64,000 nt of DNA from Aurantiochytrium sp. KH105 (GCA_003116975.1 BGKB01000116.1:62001-126000); one strand, 5' to 3'. Positions 1 to 10,403 are shown, counted from the first letter of the stretch. The notes: a model not told the origin generated them from the sequence alone. A program made the numbers and translations.

Positions 1-522
1 TTTCCCGAAGAGGCCATGGAGATGCGTGAGGCTGTCGAGCACGAGCTCAACGAATACATTGGCGAACAGTACGTCAAGGGTACAACCACGCTCAGTGTTG
101 TCTGCTCCAAAGACGGCTACGAGCTCGTAGTCCTCATTTCTGGCGAAAAGATTAATCTGAAGAACTACTGGTCCGGCCGCTGGCGCTCCCGCTTCGTCGT
201 TAACATCAACGACTGCTCGCTCTCTGGCTTTGTCAAGATCAACTGCCACACTTTCGAGGACGGCAACGTCCAGCTGGACACGAGCAAAAACGTTAGCGAC
301 ATCAAGCTCTCCTTTGATAACTCCGCGTCGCTCGGTGTCGCCGTGCGCAAGAAGATCGTAAGCATCGAGTCCAAGGTCCAGGACTCTCTCGAGGACATGT
401 ATGTCAACATGAGTCAGGAGGCATTCAAGGATATGCGCCGCGCGCTGCCCATCACCCGCCAAAAGATGGACTGGAGTGGCGCTCAGATGCAGCTCGCCAA
501 GGGCTTTTCCAAGTCCAAGTAG
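1..522 (+). CDS. CAPZA: F-actin-capping protein subunit alpha, 5' end cut by window
   Basis: This is the C-terminal 173 codons of the alpha subunit of the CapZ heterodimer, which caps actin filament barbed ends with the beta subunit. The frame is open from base 1, so the true start lies outside; the in-frame ATG at 16 is probably internal. Family signatures seen are YWSGRWRS (about codon 56) and FEDGNVQL (about codon 84), typical of the CapZ-alpha beta-sheet region. A hydrophilic C-terminal helix ends in SKSK, where the actin-binding tentacle lies in the family. Full-length alpha subunits are about 280 residues, so roughly 100 are missing. It converges on the next gene. Confidence 0.88.
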   Translation, partial: FPEEAMEMREAVEHELNEYIGEQYVKGTTTLSVVCSKDGYELVVLISGEKINLKNYWSGRWRSRFVVNINDCSLSGFVKINCHTFEDGNVQLDTSKNVSDIKLSFDNSASLGVAVRKKIVSIESKVQDSLEDMYVNMSQEAFKDMRRALPITRQKMDWSGAQMQLAKGFSKSK

Positions 523-1008
523 CTGCCGAATTTTCTTTTTCTTTTCCCCTGGACTACGCGGTCTCACTCTGCGTTTGTGACGACTCAGCAGAAGGACGAG
601 GAGGCATTGTCGTCGCTGCCGTCGAAAGCTTGCCCCAGAGAGTTGCCGCACCAGGTCAACTCTCTTTCCTCGAGCGCACAGCGCAGCGAAAGTTGCAATA
701 AACTAACTAAAGAAGGGGCGCCGTGACATGCATCATCTTGAGTCAAAACCTGTTTTATCAAAAAAAAAAGTTTTCTTTTTCTCTCCTTTTCTAAAAATGA
801 CCCTGAATGAGCAACAGGGAGAGCATGTGTCTGTGTATGCATGCGCGCTCGTTGGCTGCACAAATGGAAAAGAAGCGTGTAAGCTGCTGCAGGTGAAAGC
901 TTCTTCTTTTTTTCTTCTATATCTTGGCGCATTTCGGCTGTCACTGATCGTTCCCGTGCTTGCACAACGTCCCAATTGCGCGCGCGTACCGTGTACACGC
1001 GCGCATGC
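523..1008. other. Convergent 3' intergenic stretch
   Basis: This holds the 3' ends of the CapZ-alpha and HAD-phosphatase genes. There are pyrimidine-rich tracts after the CapZ stop, an AATAAA at 697-702, and A/T homopolymers near 760-800. No convincing ORF or RNA gene was seen. Confidence 0.5.
697..702 (+). terminator. Possible polyadenylation signal of CapZ-alpha
   Basis: AATAAA lies 175 bases after the CapZ-alpha stop codon in otherwise non-coding DNA. The hexamer is the metazoan consensus; its use in this organism is assumed. Confidence 0.3.
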
Positions 1009-2025
1009 TCATTTCGTGAAAGACGATGAGCCTGCCTTGGACAATTCTTCGTGCAATGGAAGAACTAGCTGCTCAATCGCATCCCATACACCTGGGACAA
1101 CAAAATCTGCATTGTTGGTGTCTTGACCTTGCTTATAGACGCCAGTTTCAAGAAGCACGCTACGAAAGGGATCACCGGCGTTATTGGCGCCTGCCACGTC
1201 TGCGTCTGGATTGTCACCAATCATAAATATGCGATCCAACGGTCCATCGTGCTGCTTTTCGAGGATCTTGCGCGCAAAGTCAAAGGTTACAACGTGCGGC
1301 TTGCCAAAACGGTTCACCTTGAGCTCCGAGGTCCCACCCGTCGTCTTACGGAAAAGGGCCGAAAGCGTCTCAATAAAGGCACCCTGAGCGAGTCGAGGGT
1401 GCGGGTATGACGAGGCGTAAATGAAGTCGTCATTGGAGTTGTAAAGAGGAACCACCTGGGTACGATGCGTTGGGTCGACTTCCGGCTCGCCCGAGCTCAT
1501 TCGCACGGGATCTCGCCCGAGCAAAATGTCCAGACAGACCTGAACCTCAATGTGCCAGTCTGCAGGATCGTGCATAACGACCAAAGCCTCGATGGGATCC
1601 TCATGGTGATCGTCGTGAGGATGTGGGGTCGCTGCGCGAAACGAATAGAGCTCCGGGTGAAGCGCGTGAAAGGCCTGTGGTGTCGTCACCCGTTCAAAGC
1701 CGTAGGCTTTAGCCACGTCGACCTCTTCGCGGCAGCCCAAGATCATCACGCGCTTCTTGCCGAACTCGGGCACAAGTTGCTGCATGGGGCTGTGCGCGAG
1801 AACGACCTGCGCAGGGTCTACCGGGACCTCGAGACGATCTGAGAGCCTGCGTGCGCGGACGCTTTCCAAGTGGCCTCCTCCATTTGTCAGGAATACGTAC
1901 GGGACGCCCACGCTCCGCAACTTTTGCACGGCCTCTCGAGCGCCCGCGAGCACCTCCTTGCCGCGCACAAGGACACCGTCGATGTCGAAGCACACGCCCA
2001 CACGCGACGGCGCTCCGCGAAGCAT
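1009..2025 (-). CDS. HAD-superfamily phosphatase of the HDHD5/CECR5 (yeast YKR070W) type
   Basis: A 338-residue haloacid-dehalogenase hydrolase. Motif I is FDIDGVL at residues 13-19 with the two aspartates at 14 and 16. Motif II is the LTNGGG segment typical of the CECR5 subfamily. Motif III is the lysine of GKPHVVTFDFA, and motif IV is GDNPDADVAGA near the C-terminus. The insert containing the hydrophobic NDPxDW-like block (here MHDPADWH) matches the fungal and animal HDHD5 family, which is often mitochondrial and of unsettled substrate. The frame continues upstream to 2220 but only from a GTG; the ATG at 2025 puts motif I at the same distance from the N-terminus as in yeast. It is divergent from PLRG1. 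Confidence 0.82.
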   Translation of the reverse strand: MLRGAPSRVGVCFDIDGVLVRGKEVLAGAREAVQKLRSVGVPYVFLTNGGGHLESVRARRLSDRLEVPVDPAQVVLAHSPMQQLVPEFGKKRVMILGCREEVDVAKAYGFERVTTPQAFHALHPELYSFRAATPHPHDDHHEDPIEALVVMHDPADWHIEVQVCLDILLGRDPVRMSSGEPEVDPTHRTQVVPLYNSNDDFIYASSYPHPRLAQGAFIETLSALFRKTTGGTSELKVNRFGKPHVVTFDFARKILEKQHDGPLDRIFMIGDNPDADVAGANNAGDPFRSVLLETGVYKQGQDTNNADFVVPGVWDAIEQLVLPLHEELSKAGSSSFTK

Positions 2026-2756
2026 TGGCACCCGCGTCCACTCTTTGCGCGTACGACAAGGCCAAGGAAGCCTCGTGGCTCGAAGCTCCTCGATAATCGC
2101 GCTCGGGGGCCTTGGCGTTCTGCTCGAGGCCTCGGGCGAGTCGCAGGGCCGCTTGCGGCTTTCAAGGTCACAAGACAAAAGACAACTTGGGTGAGATGCG
2201 AGATACACATTAGACCACACACACGCACGAACAGAGGCAGGGAAAATGGCAAAGCACCAGACTCTTGCGTGCCGAGAAAGACCAGCAGCGACGCGAAGCA
2301 GAGCGCATTCTACCGAGGAGAGCTCGAATCAAATCCATAGAACCCACGCGGATGACTTTACTCTCAACCTATTGCACAACCGTGGCGTGTAGAAAGCCTT
2401 TTTCTAGGCCTACAACTACATCATAACCTTTGCATTTCCATCGTGCACGCCAGAAAGACGCGCTCATGGCCAGCCAGACAGCACGGCCTTGCTCTGTTCT
2501 GCCTCGGGGCCACGTTCTCGGGCTCGTCCGGGCTGGCCTCGTCGCGTCTGGTCTGCGTCGATTTTCCCTCGAAAACGCCGGGCGAACGAGACGCGACCAC
2601 GAGACGAGGTTAGAAGACGAGACGAAAAGATGAGATGAGAGACGCGAGCAAACCCGACTCGCGACGCGACGCGACGCGACGCGACGCCGCGCGCAGGGCG
2701 GGCGCGCGAAGCGGAGGGGGTTGGGAGGAGGCGGCCGAGGAGACCGCGGCGGCGCG
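2026..2756. other. Divergent promoter and leader region between HAD phosphatase and PLRG1
   Basis: About 730 bases separating two divergent start codons. It is very GC-rich on the right-hand side with a GCGAC pentanucleotide run at 2661-2687. The overlapping open frames here are GC-driven and lack domain features. Confidence 0.5.
2661..2687. repeat. (GCGAC)n microsatellite upstream of PLRG1
   Basis: Five tandem GCGAC units, ending about 70 bases before the PLRG1 ATG. Confidence 0.9.
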
Positions 2757-4235
2757 ATGGAGGACGCGGTGCGCGCCCTCGTGCGGCGGCGCGGCGCGCT
2801 CTTCGCCGGGACGGACCCTCGCGGCGACGGCGTCGGCCTCGCGGGTGGCGCCGGCGAGCTGCGCGCGGCCAGGGAGCGCCGCAAGCGCGTCAAGACCGCG
2901 ACGGAGTACGCCGACATGGCCGTACTCGCGACCGCAGCAGCACGCCGCGATAAAGCGCAGCAGCAGCGTAAAGACGACCAACGCGAGGCGGCAGCAGCAG
3001 CAGCAGCAGCAGCAGCGGCTGACGCGAGTGCGAGCCCCTCGCGCCCGCTTGCGCTCGAGGACCAGAGCCAAAAGGACCCAGCAAGCGCACAAACCGAAGA
3101 AACGAGGCTCGTGGCCGTGGACCCCAAGAGTGCCAAACGCGAGCGCAATGACAGACTGCGAAGACTCGGTGCCGCCGACTTTGTCGAGCAAGAGTCGCGA
3201 GCGCTGCAAACGAGACGCAAAGCGCCAGAGCCCATTAAGCCGGAATGGCATGCCCCGTGGAAGCTGCACAAGGTTCTCCCTGGACACCTTGGGTGGGTGC
3301 GATGCGTCGCTGTCGACCCCTCGAATCGATTTTTCTTCACTGGCTCTGCCGACAGGACCATCATTTGCTGGGACCTGGCCACAGGCGAGCGCAAACTCAC
3401 GCTTACTGCACACTCTCATGGCGTGCGGGGGCTCGCCACCAGCGCAAAGTACCCCTATCTCTTTAGCGTTGGCGAAGACAAGACAGTCAAGTGCTGGGAT
3501 CTCGAAACGAACCGCGTTGTCCGAGACTACCATGGCCATCTTCAGGGCGTCCACTGTGTTGCTATGCATCCTACACTCGATGTCATCGTCACGGGCGGCC
3601 GGGACGCTGCTGCGCGCGTCTGGGACATTCGTACACGTAAAGAGGTGCATCTTCTTACGGGCCATGAAGACAGTGTGGAATCGCTCATTGTGCAGTCTGC
3701 TGATCCTCAGATCATAACGGGCTCCATGGACAAGACAATCAAACTTTGGGATCTTGCCGCGGGCAAGGTCCTCACTACGCTAACAAACCATAAAAAGGGA
3801 ATTCGCGCACTCACGCGTAACCCGCGCGAATTCTCCTTTGCCTCTGGCGCCGCGGACTGCATCAAGAAATGGCAATGCAAGGACGGCCGTTTCATGCTCA
3901 ACATGCCAGGGCCAGGAGCGATCATCAACGCTCTCTCGGTCAACTCGAACAATGTTCTCTTCTCGGGCGCCCAGGACGGCACAATGCAGTTCTGGGATTG
4001 GGCCAGTGGGCACTGCTTTCAGTCATTCCGAACAACGCCGCAGCCCGGGTCTCTCGATAGCGAAGCCTGTGTACTTGCGTCTGCGTTTGACATGACGGGC
4101 TCGCGACTTATTACGTGCGAAGCTGACAAGAGCGTCAAGATTTGGCGCCAAGACCGCGACGCCACAGAGGAAAGTTTCCCTCTTCAGTGGGATCGAGATG
4201 CTGCGGCCAAGGCTCTCCTGGACAATCGATACTGA
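2757..4235 (+). CDS. PLRG1: Pleiotropic regulator 1 (PLRG1/PRL1/Prp46), WD40 spliceosome protein
   Basis: A 492-residue WD40 protein of the NineTeen-complex-associated PLRG1/Prp46 family, part of the activated spliceosome. The N-terminal third is charged, with a polyalanine/GCA run near residues 80-88. Then comes the family hallmark [13 protein letters not shown], which leads into seven WD repeats ending in the dipeptides WD, WD, WD, WD, W-Q, WD and W-R. Diagnostic PLRG1 phrases include [31 protein letters not shown] and [10 protein letters not shown]. The open frame begins with TTG at 2721; the first ATG is 2757, after a GC-rich leader. It is intronless and divergent from the HAD phosphatase. 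Confidence 0.93.
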   Translation: MEDAVRALVRRRGALFAGTDPRGDGVGLAGGAGELRAARERRKRVKTATEYADMAVLATAAARRDKAQQQRKDDQREAAAAAAAAAAADASASPSRPLALEDQSQKDPASAQTEETRLVAVDPKSAKRERNDRLRRLGAADFVEQESRALQTRRKAPEPIKPEWHAPWKLHKVLPGHLGWVRCVAVDPSNRFFFTGSADRTIICWDLATGERKLTLTAHSHGVRGLATSAKYPYLFSVGEDKTVKCWDLETNRVVRDYHGHLQGVHCVAMHPTLDVIVTGGRDAAARVWDIRTRKEVHLLTGHEDSVESLIVQSADPQIITGSMDKTIKLWDLAAGKVLTTLTNHKKGIRALTRNPREFSFASGAADCIKKWQCKDGRFMLNMPGPGAIINALSVNSNNVLFSGAQDGTMQFWDWASGHCFQSFRTTPQPGSLDSEACVLASAFDMTGSRLITCEADKSVKIWRQDRDATEESFPLQWDRDAAAKALLDNRY

Positions 4236-4839
4236 TCCTTTTGCTTGGTTTCTCTTTGAGTCTCAGCTTTGGAGCAGCGATTTTGTTGGAACGGAAGAGA
4301 AAAAACAATTGTTCCTTATAGTTAGTTAGTTAGTCTGCGGCGAGTGGCACAGAGCTGTGTCACAGCGTGTCGGCTCCCGAGTTGCTGCGGCCAACAAGAA
4401 ATAACATTTTATTCGTTCGCCCTTCCCCACCCTCCACCAAAAAATAGAAGTCGCTCCAAGCAGCAGAGCTGACATCAGATAAAAGACTCACACACAAATA
4501 CACATAAACGTGGCTACCACGCTGGGGTCTTGATGAATCTGCCTCCACTTTGGGTCGCCGGATTGGTATCACGATGGAGGATATGGGTTGAGGACGCACT
4601 GCTGGCGCTGTCCATCGAGTCTAACCTTCTCTTGAGGCGCCTTCTCTATTGCGATGGCATTAGCAACTGCCACCAAGAAAAACTCGGACGATGACGTTCC
4701 TCTTTATTTTGTATGGTATACCAACAGACGCGGAGGCAAGATCAGAAAGAGACGCACAAAGTGGTCGTTTGCACACTACGCCTCTTTCGATAGAGTGTAG
4801 TAATTAGACAGTTCCTTTTGAATAGACTAGGCAGAAAAA
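4236..4839. other. Convergent 3' intergenic stretch
   Basis: About 600 bases between the stops of PLRG1 and the ACT-PFK2 fusion. It is AT-richer than the coding DNA and contains a triple GTTA repeat at about 4320-4333 and a TTTTATTC (reverse complement GAATAAAA) near 4405. No gene was seen. Confidence 0.5.
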
Positions 4840-7383
4840 CTATATCTCGTACTCTTTCATTTCCCACGAGCCGCCGAGCGTTGGCGTAATCTCAATGAGC
4901 TTGTGGAGAGGGACCTTAATTTTCATGGCCTCTTCGACAGGGGCACCAAGAAAGTAGGCCAAGAGGACCTGGATGCAGCTGACATGCGATACAATAAGAC
5001 AGGGTGCCGTCTGCTGCTCAATTTCAATCAGCACGGGCTCGAGGCGCGTGACTAAGTCCAGATATGATTCACCTCCGGGGAATCGATGCGTGTATGGATG
5101 GCGCTTCCAAGACTCGTAAAAGTCAGGATTGAGCTTTTGGATGGCGTCCATGGACAAACTGCCCAGCTCACCCTTGTTGAGAGGATTGAGCATGGGGCAG
5201 AGCTCGACGACCGTCGAACCATCAATCAAAGACTTGGCGATGTCCGCGGTCTGCTTGGCACGAGGCAACGTTGAGCTGAGAAGTTTCATGACAGCCCCCC
5301 TCTGCCGCGTACCGTCTGCCTTGCGGACCTCGCGTCGCCGTTCCGAGTGGAAGATGCGTTCCGAGAGGCCGTCCGCGCCAACGTCGACGAGGTTCGGCAT
5401 CGACTTGAAGGCGCTGCCCAGAGGGTTCGAGATGTGCGCACCTTCACCAGCCTGCTCTTCCACAAAGGACTCGGCATCGTCGGCGTCCTCGTCATCGCGG
5501 ACCCAAAGGGCAGTCTGGAGCCACCGCGCAAGTCGTTGCGCGAACTCGTGCCCGAGCTGGCTGAGCCCCGAGGCCTTTGACTCTGTAGATGGATCGAGAA
5601 AGTCAAACTCCGCGGGCCAGTGCTTCATGGAGGAGATGCGCGAGTCTTCGGCGAGACCTGCGCGCACAAAGTAGATAGGCCGTAGACCCACGTGCAGAGA
5701 CAACATGTAGGGAAGAATACTGCGCGCCAGACGACCGTAGATCTTGTTGGCCAGCATCTTGCTCGACATATTGTAAATCTTAATGTAGGATACATCCTCG
5801 TCCACGGGCTCGTACACCCTCTCATATGCCTCGATGCGTGCGCGGAGATCACTCAGGGCCTGGCGCTCGTCCATGCCCATGAAATCCGGCGAATTGCGCA
5901 CTTTTGATAATAGATTCTCCAAGAGAACCTCCTCATCATCGCAAATTACCTCAATGAAACACACGCTGGCAATGCCCTTGGCTTGGTCCACAATCCAGCG
6001 CCGCCGCTCAATTGTGCTGTTGGTCGCGTCGAAAATACCTACAGCTGTTTGTTTGCTCTTTTGCAAAAAGTGCAACAGATCGCTCAGCGCTCGGTTCGCA
6101 GCTTCTTGACGCACACGTGAGCCCTCCTCGTTGGACTTTTCGAAAAAGTTTGCATTGTCGTTGCCCGTGCTCTCCGTACTGTTTCGCCGCTCCCGGCGAT
6201 ACTTGCCAGCGTTGAAAATGCGCGCGCGACTGTTGCGCCAGCACAAAAAACGTTTGAGCTTGCGTGCGGTGAATGACTTGCCGCGAGCGGGAAGACCGAC
6301 CATGACAATCACCAGCTTGCTGGCATCCTTTGTCAACGCACCGCGCTCGTTCATGATCATGAGCGTGCGGCTTCGACTCGTCTCGCGACTTCCATGGTAG
6401 TAGTCGCCGCCTCCCACGCTGTTACTGCTGCTGCCGACAGGCGTGAGACCCAAAGAGGCGGCAAAGGCCGGGCGCACAGGCAGCCCGCTCGATGACTTGA
6501 CGCGCGCCATGATGCTAGCGCTAGAGGCCGGCCGTGGTGGTGGAGGAACAAAGACGCTCGGGCTGGCAGACTCGCCTTCCTCTTCGGGCAGACTGGCCGT
6601 CTCTTCCACAATAGTTGCGGCGGTCGAGGGGCTTCGCGCAAACGTTTGCGCTGCAGATTTCACGGAGAGAGCATCGTCTGTGACATCCGAAAGATAGTCT
6701 TCATCGCGCGTGGTCATGACCGTCTCGGCGAGACCGCCTGCCTTGAAGTTGCCCATAGTGCACGAGAGGACGTGCTCGACCTCCTCGACGCGAAGGCACA
6801 CATTGCCCCAGTTGTTGTCGGTATTCTTTACATCAAAAACGTTAAAGGCGCGGTCGCCGCGACTTCGGTTCACTTGCGCGAGAATTTTGATGCCTAGATC
6901 CACCTCGATCAGCGAGGCCACCTTGCCCAGGACTCCAGGCACGTTCTCATTCACGACGCAGAGACGCAGGGGCGCCGTTTCCCGGTAGATCTTGCCCGTG
7001 CTCGAGTTGAAGGCCCCCAGCGACGCGCTCCTTACGCCGGGAATCTGCTCCACCTCGGCGACGATGGCCGCGGTCTGGTCGTGCGCCACCTCGATATCGA
7101 CCACCTGGAAAACGAGGTGTCCTCGGGCCTTGCACGTGTTCCCGACAATGTTGAGCCCCAGGGTCCCGATTCGGGTCGTCACCTCGGCCAGCAGGCCGGC
7201 GCGGTCCTCCTCCACGATACACAATCTTTGCACGCTCACGTGCGGCATTTCCGCGGAAAGTCCTCGCTCCAGAGGTTTCTCAAACATGGAGCTGCCCAGG
7301 TCGCTCGGCGAGCTCGCCAGGCCGGGCCGCGTCGGCGCCGAGAGCGACCGGCTGCTCCTGTTGCCGTCTTCCGCTGCGTCCAT
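4840..7383 (-). CDS. ACT-ACT-6-phosphofructo-2-kinase/fructose-2,6-bisphosphatase fusion
   Basis: An 847-residue fusion protein. Two ACT-type ligand-binding domains lie at residues about 53-125 and 139-212 (each begins RLCIV/RLCVV and has an 'R/P-G-L/V-L' loop). A serine/proline-rich linker follows, then the bifunctional enzyme that makes and breaks fructose-2,6-bisphosphate, the main glycolytic activator. The kinase half looks complete: Walker A GLPARGKS at 363-370, KYRRE at 394-398, FDATNSTIERR at 451-461, and the RIEAYERVYEPVDE segment at about 516. The phosphatase half is altered: the RHG motif reads RAG at 574-576, and the NEIDAG equivalent reads NPLNKG, while the late histidine (VSHVSC, H800) is kept. 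The frame is open to 7557 only through GTG; the first ATG is 7383. I expect kinase-dominant activity with amino-acid or small-ligand control through ACT. Confidence 0.88.
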   Translation of the reverse strand: MDAAEDGNRSSRSLSAPTRPGLASSPSDLGSSMFEKPLERGLSAEMPHVSVQRLCIVEEDRAGLLAEVTTRIGTLGLNIVGNTCKARGHLVFQVVDIEVAHDQTAAIVAEVEQIPGVRSASLGAFNSSTGKIYRETAPLRLCVVNENVPGVLGKVASLIEVDLGIKILAQVNRSRGDRAFNVFDVKNTDNNWGNVCLRVEEVEHVLSCTMGNFKAGGLAETVMTTRDEDYLSDVTDDALSVKSAAQTFARSPSTAATIVEETASLPEEEGESASPSVFVPPPPRPASSASIMARVKSSSGLPVRPAFAASLGLTPVGSSSNSVGGGDYYHGSRETSRSRTLMIMNERGALTKDASKLVIVMVGLPARGKSFTARKLKRFLCWRNSRARIFNAGKYRRERRNSTESTGNDNANFFEKSNEEGSRVRQEAANRALSDLLHFLQKSKQTAVGIFDATNSTIERRRWIVDQAKGIASVCFIEVICDDEEVLLENLLSKVRNSPDFMGMDERQALSDLRARIEAYERVYEPVDEDVSYIKIYNMSSKMLANKIYGRLARSILPYMLSLHVGLRPIYFVRAGLAEDSRISSMKHWPAEFDFLDPSTESKASGLSQLGHEFAQRLARWLQTALWVRDDEDADDAESFVEEQAGEGAHISNPLGSAFKSMPNLVDVGADGLSERIFHSERRREVRKADGTRQRGAVMKLLSSTLPRAKQTADIAKSLIDGSTVVELCPMLNPLNKGELGSLSMDAIQKLNPDFYESWKRHPYTHRFPGGESYLDLVTRLEPVLIEIEQQTAPCLIVSHVSCIQVLLAYFLGAPVEEAMKIKVPLHKLIEITPTLGGSWEMKEYEI

Positions 7384-7452
7384 GGTCGCGCGGCGCTCCT
7401 CGTCTCCCGCCAGCGCCGCTCGCCTCGGGAGATCGCGCGCTGCCCGCCCGCC

Positions 7453-7486
7453 TGGATGGATGGATGGATCGATGGATGGATGGATG
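7453..7486. repeat. (TGGA)n microsatellite in ACT-PFK2 leader
   Basis: Tandem TGGA units interrupted once by TCGA, lying about 70-105 bases upstream of the ATG at 7383 on the minus strand. Confidence 0.9.
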
Positions 7487-8500
7487 TTTGAAATGGATGT
7501 TTGCCTGGATCGATGCTTCGATGTTTCCGATGGCCAGGCTCGCCCTGCCCTAAGCACGCCGGCCCTTCCCGGCGCCGCCCGCAGACGCTCCGGCGCGCGC
7601 GTGGGGCCGCGAGCGCGCGTGAGGCGGCCTCCCGCGCGTGCGTTCTGTGCGTCGCGCGCAGGCTCGAAGCGCGTCTGCCGCGGCCTGACGTGAGTGCCGC
7701 GCGAGGAGCGCGGATCGATCCTTCCCTATCGCCCGGAGGAGGAGGCCGCCGCCAAGTGGGCTATCCGGCGCCGCCGCACTGGCGCAAACGCCGCCGCAAG
7801 TGCGCTATCCGCGCATTCCGCAGTGCACAAAAAACCCGCCGCACACCAGCGTCAATCAATGACGGCCGCGCTCGGAGTCATGATGCAGGCCGAGAGGTTC
7901 ATGGCGAGCGAGCATCGCGACGACGATCGCGGCGGGTCGCGGAAATCGCGCGCGTGTGCGGCGGACTCGGGCCTGACAGAAAGGGCTCTTTCTTCGAGCG
8001 GGCTGCGGCTTGCTCGATTGGTGTCGAGATTCGCTGGTCTGGACGGAGGAGCTTTCATGGCAGCAACAGGAGAACAAGTCAGCCTTGGGAGCGCGAGCAA
8101 GCAAGCACCAAGGCGGCAACGAAGAGGATCTTGCCGGGCGAGGGGGAGTTCGCTTACTGCTGGCGGCTGCGGCCTGCAGCTGCAGGTGACGAAGCGAGCA
8201 AGAACCTGCATCGCGGCCAGCGGCAGCAAACAGACTTGGTCGTTGCGAGGACGGAGGCGTAATCGTCCCCGACAGGGTCCCGAACGTGGGCTCGACTTCC
8301 ACAAGCGGCTCACGACCAAGGCCACAACGTTTGGCTGCCGCACGATGCGGCTCGACACCATGGTGACCGGCGGTTGCCATTGGTTGGAGGATGTTGATTG
8401 CGACAAACAATGCTGACCGTTCTCTTCCTGCCAGCCATTCACAGGGTCAGCTGCAGGTCAAGCAGAGAACGAGGACGAGGATGATGTGGCTAGGTAGGGC

Positions 8501-8522
8501 CTGACTGACTGACTGACTGACT
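8501..8522. repeat. (CTGA)n microsatellite
   Basis: Five and a half tandem CTGA units in intergenic DNA. Confidence 0.9.
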
Positions 8523-8668
8523 GGTTGGCTGGCGGGAAGGTGACATTCGAGGTCAGCCAGGCATCGAGTGGCGTAGCTGAGTTTTGCATTTTGCAGTGGG
8601 CCTATGTGTGGGCGTGCTGCAGAGAAAAGACCGTCGCCATGCAAGAAGTGGTGGTTGACTCATCCTCT

Positions 8669-8694
8669 CTGTCTGTCTGTCTGTCTGTCTGTCT
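8669..8694. repeat. (GTCT)n microsatellite
   Basis: Six tandem GTCT units in the 3' flank of the ABHD17-like gene. Confidence 0.9.
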
Positions 8695-8786
8695 CTCCTC
8701 ATTCTCATTCTGTGGCAAAGATGACAAGTCAGGAATCTGATGACAAGATGGATTAGAAAAAAGAAACAGTCAGACACAACACAAAT

Positions 8787-9761
8787 TCAGCCAACGACGA
8801 GACGCATCTCCTGCTCGGAGGGGGCGCCAACCATGGTCTCTGGTGCTGGCGGCGCAGGTGCCCCCGAGGCATCCGTCGCGGTCGGAGCCGCGGCAGAAGA
8901 ATCGATGGATTGCAGAAACCGTCCCACTGCGGGATAGTAGACCTGCGGATAACGCTCGACAATGTCATTGTGGCCTGCGCCCGCGATCCACAAGGTGTGG
9001 CGACGGTCCGCAGGAACCTTGTTGGCGAGGTCCTTGCCGTGATGTACACCAACCTGGTCGTCGTCCTCACCATGCACTACGAGGACCGGACACTCGACAT
9101 TCTTGATGCGGTCGATGTTCGGATATATGTCACAGCAACACAAGGGCCCACGGTTGTCGACGAGGACGCGGAGCCCGGACTTGATGGGGGAATGCAGGAT
9201 GAGGCCCGCCACCTTGCGTCTGGAAGCAAGCCAGCAACTTGGGCCTGAACCCACAGACTGGCCCATGAGAACGAGCTGCGTGCCCGCATCATCGACGAGA
9301 TTCTTGGTGACGTACTCATACGCAGCCTCGATATCGGCGTAGGTGTCTTCCACGCTTGGTTTTCCTGACGATGCGCCATAGCCGGAATAGTCGTACGCAA
9401 AAACATTTACTTGCGCGAGCTGGCACAGCTGAATATACCCTTCCCGCATACTCCCACAATCGGCTGCGTTGCCATGTGAAAAGAGAACGGTAAGCTTGGC
9501 GCCCGGGTGTCTGTACAAAAAGCCTGGGATAAAGTTGCCGCGCGTCGTGCGCATTATGTTTACGTGCACGTCCGGAAAAGGCGAAAAGACCACCTCCGGG
9601 TCAAGAACCCATTGAATTTCTGACGGATCCACGGAAGATGTTCGCAGCTCGTACAGCGGCGGATGCGGCGGAACAAAGGTCAGTGATGCTGCCACGGAGG
9701 CTGGGTTACATTTGTGCTCCACCGTGAGCATATAGCAGATTTGCGAGAGCACGCCGCCCAT
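8787..9761 (-). CDS. ABHD17: ABHD17-like alpha/beta-hydrolase (protein depalmitoylase type)
   Basis: A 324-residue serine hydrolase matching the ABHD17 family, whose animal members remove palmitate from Ras and synaptic proteins. The family phrases are clear: FVPPHPPLYEL near the N-terminus, TVLFSHGNAAD (oxyanion region), FAYDYSGYGASSGKPS, the nucleophile elbow GQSVGSG, the acid region VVHGEDDDQV and the catalytic histidine in GAGHNDIVE. The N-terminus MGGVLSQIC fits an N-myristoylation signal (Gly2, Ser6) followed by a cysteine, so membrane anchoring by acylation is likely; animal ABHD17 uses N-terminal cysteines. The frame runs upstream to 10271 only from GTG; the ATG at 9761 gives the expected family start. 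It is divergent from the secreted propeller gene. Confidence 0.88.
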   Translation of the reverse strand: MGGVLSQICYMLTVEHKCNPASVAASLTFVPPHPPLYELRTSSVDPSEIQWVLDPEVVFSPFPDVHVNIMRTTRGNFIPGFLYRHPGAKLTVLFSHGNAADCGSMREGYIQLCQLAQVNVFAYDYSGYGASSGKPSVEDTYADIEAAYEYVTKNLVDDAGTQLVLMGQSVGSGPSCWLASRRKVAGLILHSPIKSGLRVLVDNRGPLCCCDIYPNIDRIKNVECPVLVVHGEDDDQVGVHHGKDLANKVPADRRHTLWIAGAGHNDIVERYPQVYYPAVGRFLQSIDSSAAAPTATDASGAPAPPAPETMVGAPSEQEMRLVVG

Positions 9762-10403
9762 CGTCGTTGTCGGTGTGCAAACCTCGAAGCGGACGCGACC
9801 GTCCCTCACGCGACCTTTATCTTCCTCTTCTTGAGAATGGAACTTCGCGAGCACGCTTGCTCGGTGTCTACACCTGCCACAGTTTGCTTGCCCGCCCGAC
9901 AGCCTCGAGCGACCCGCCTCGCGCTTGGAGTTGGGGGCGCGCGAACGCCGCCGAGATTGCCTGCGCTGTTGCTCTCTTCGAGCAGACAGACACCTAGCCA
10001 GCCTGGAGGTCTGCGAGTCTCGCGCGCGGAGTGTGCGCGAGCAAAGACCCGGGAGTGGAAGCCCCGTAGCTGCCCCTAGCGGCGCTGCCCGCGCGAGCTC
10101 TCGCAGCCCTTGTGCGCGCACGCGCGAATGGCGCTTTGGACGCAGAGCGGTGGGGCCTAAAAGCGGTAAGAAGGCAAAATCGAAATTTAGTGCCTCAGAC
10201 CCGTTGAACTGTTGCAGTACTAGTGCGACATCGGGCTGCACTGCAGCAGCGACGAAAGCCCATTCGTTCACTCATTACCTCTTCGCGAGCGGGAGACATT
10301 GAGCTTGTCTGCCTGCTGACAATCGAGCCTTGCGCAAAGGTCGCGTCGCGTCGCGTCGTGTCGTGCCGTGTTGCGTTTGCGTTGCGTTGACTTTAGCAAA
10401 AGG
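9762..10403. other. Divergent promoter and leader region
   Basis: About 640 GC-rich bases between the ABHD17-like and propeller gene starts. The right end contains imperfect GTCGC and GCGTT pentanucleotide runs at about 10341-10390, just before the propeller ATG. No further gene was seen. Confidence 0.5.

Larger units (their letters stand above)
7384..8786. other. Long intergenic stretch upstream of the ACT-PFK2 fusion
   Basis: About 1.4 kb between the start of the ACT-PFK2 fusion and the 3' end of the ABHD17-like gene. It contains TGGA, CTGA and GTCT tetranucleotide runs. Overlapping long frames (for example 7501-8262 and 7694-8416 on the plus strand) are arginine/alanine-rich without domains and are probably GC artefacts. 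Confidence 0.5.

Noticed and set aside
2610-3665. Long minus- and plus-strand frames overlapping PLRG1
   Set aside because: PLRG1 is unambiguous in its own frame; the others are shadows including translated GCA repeats.
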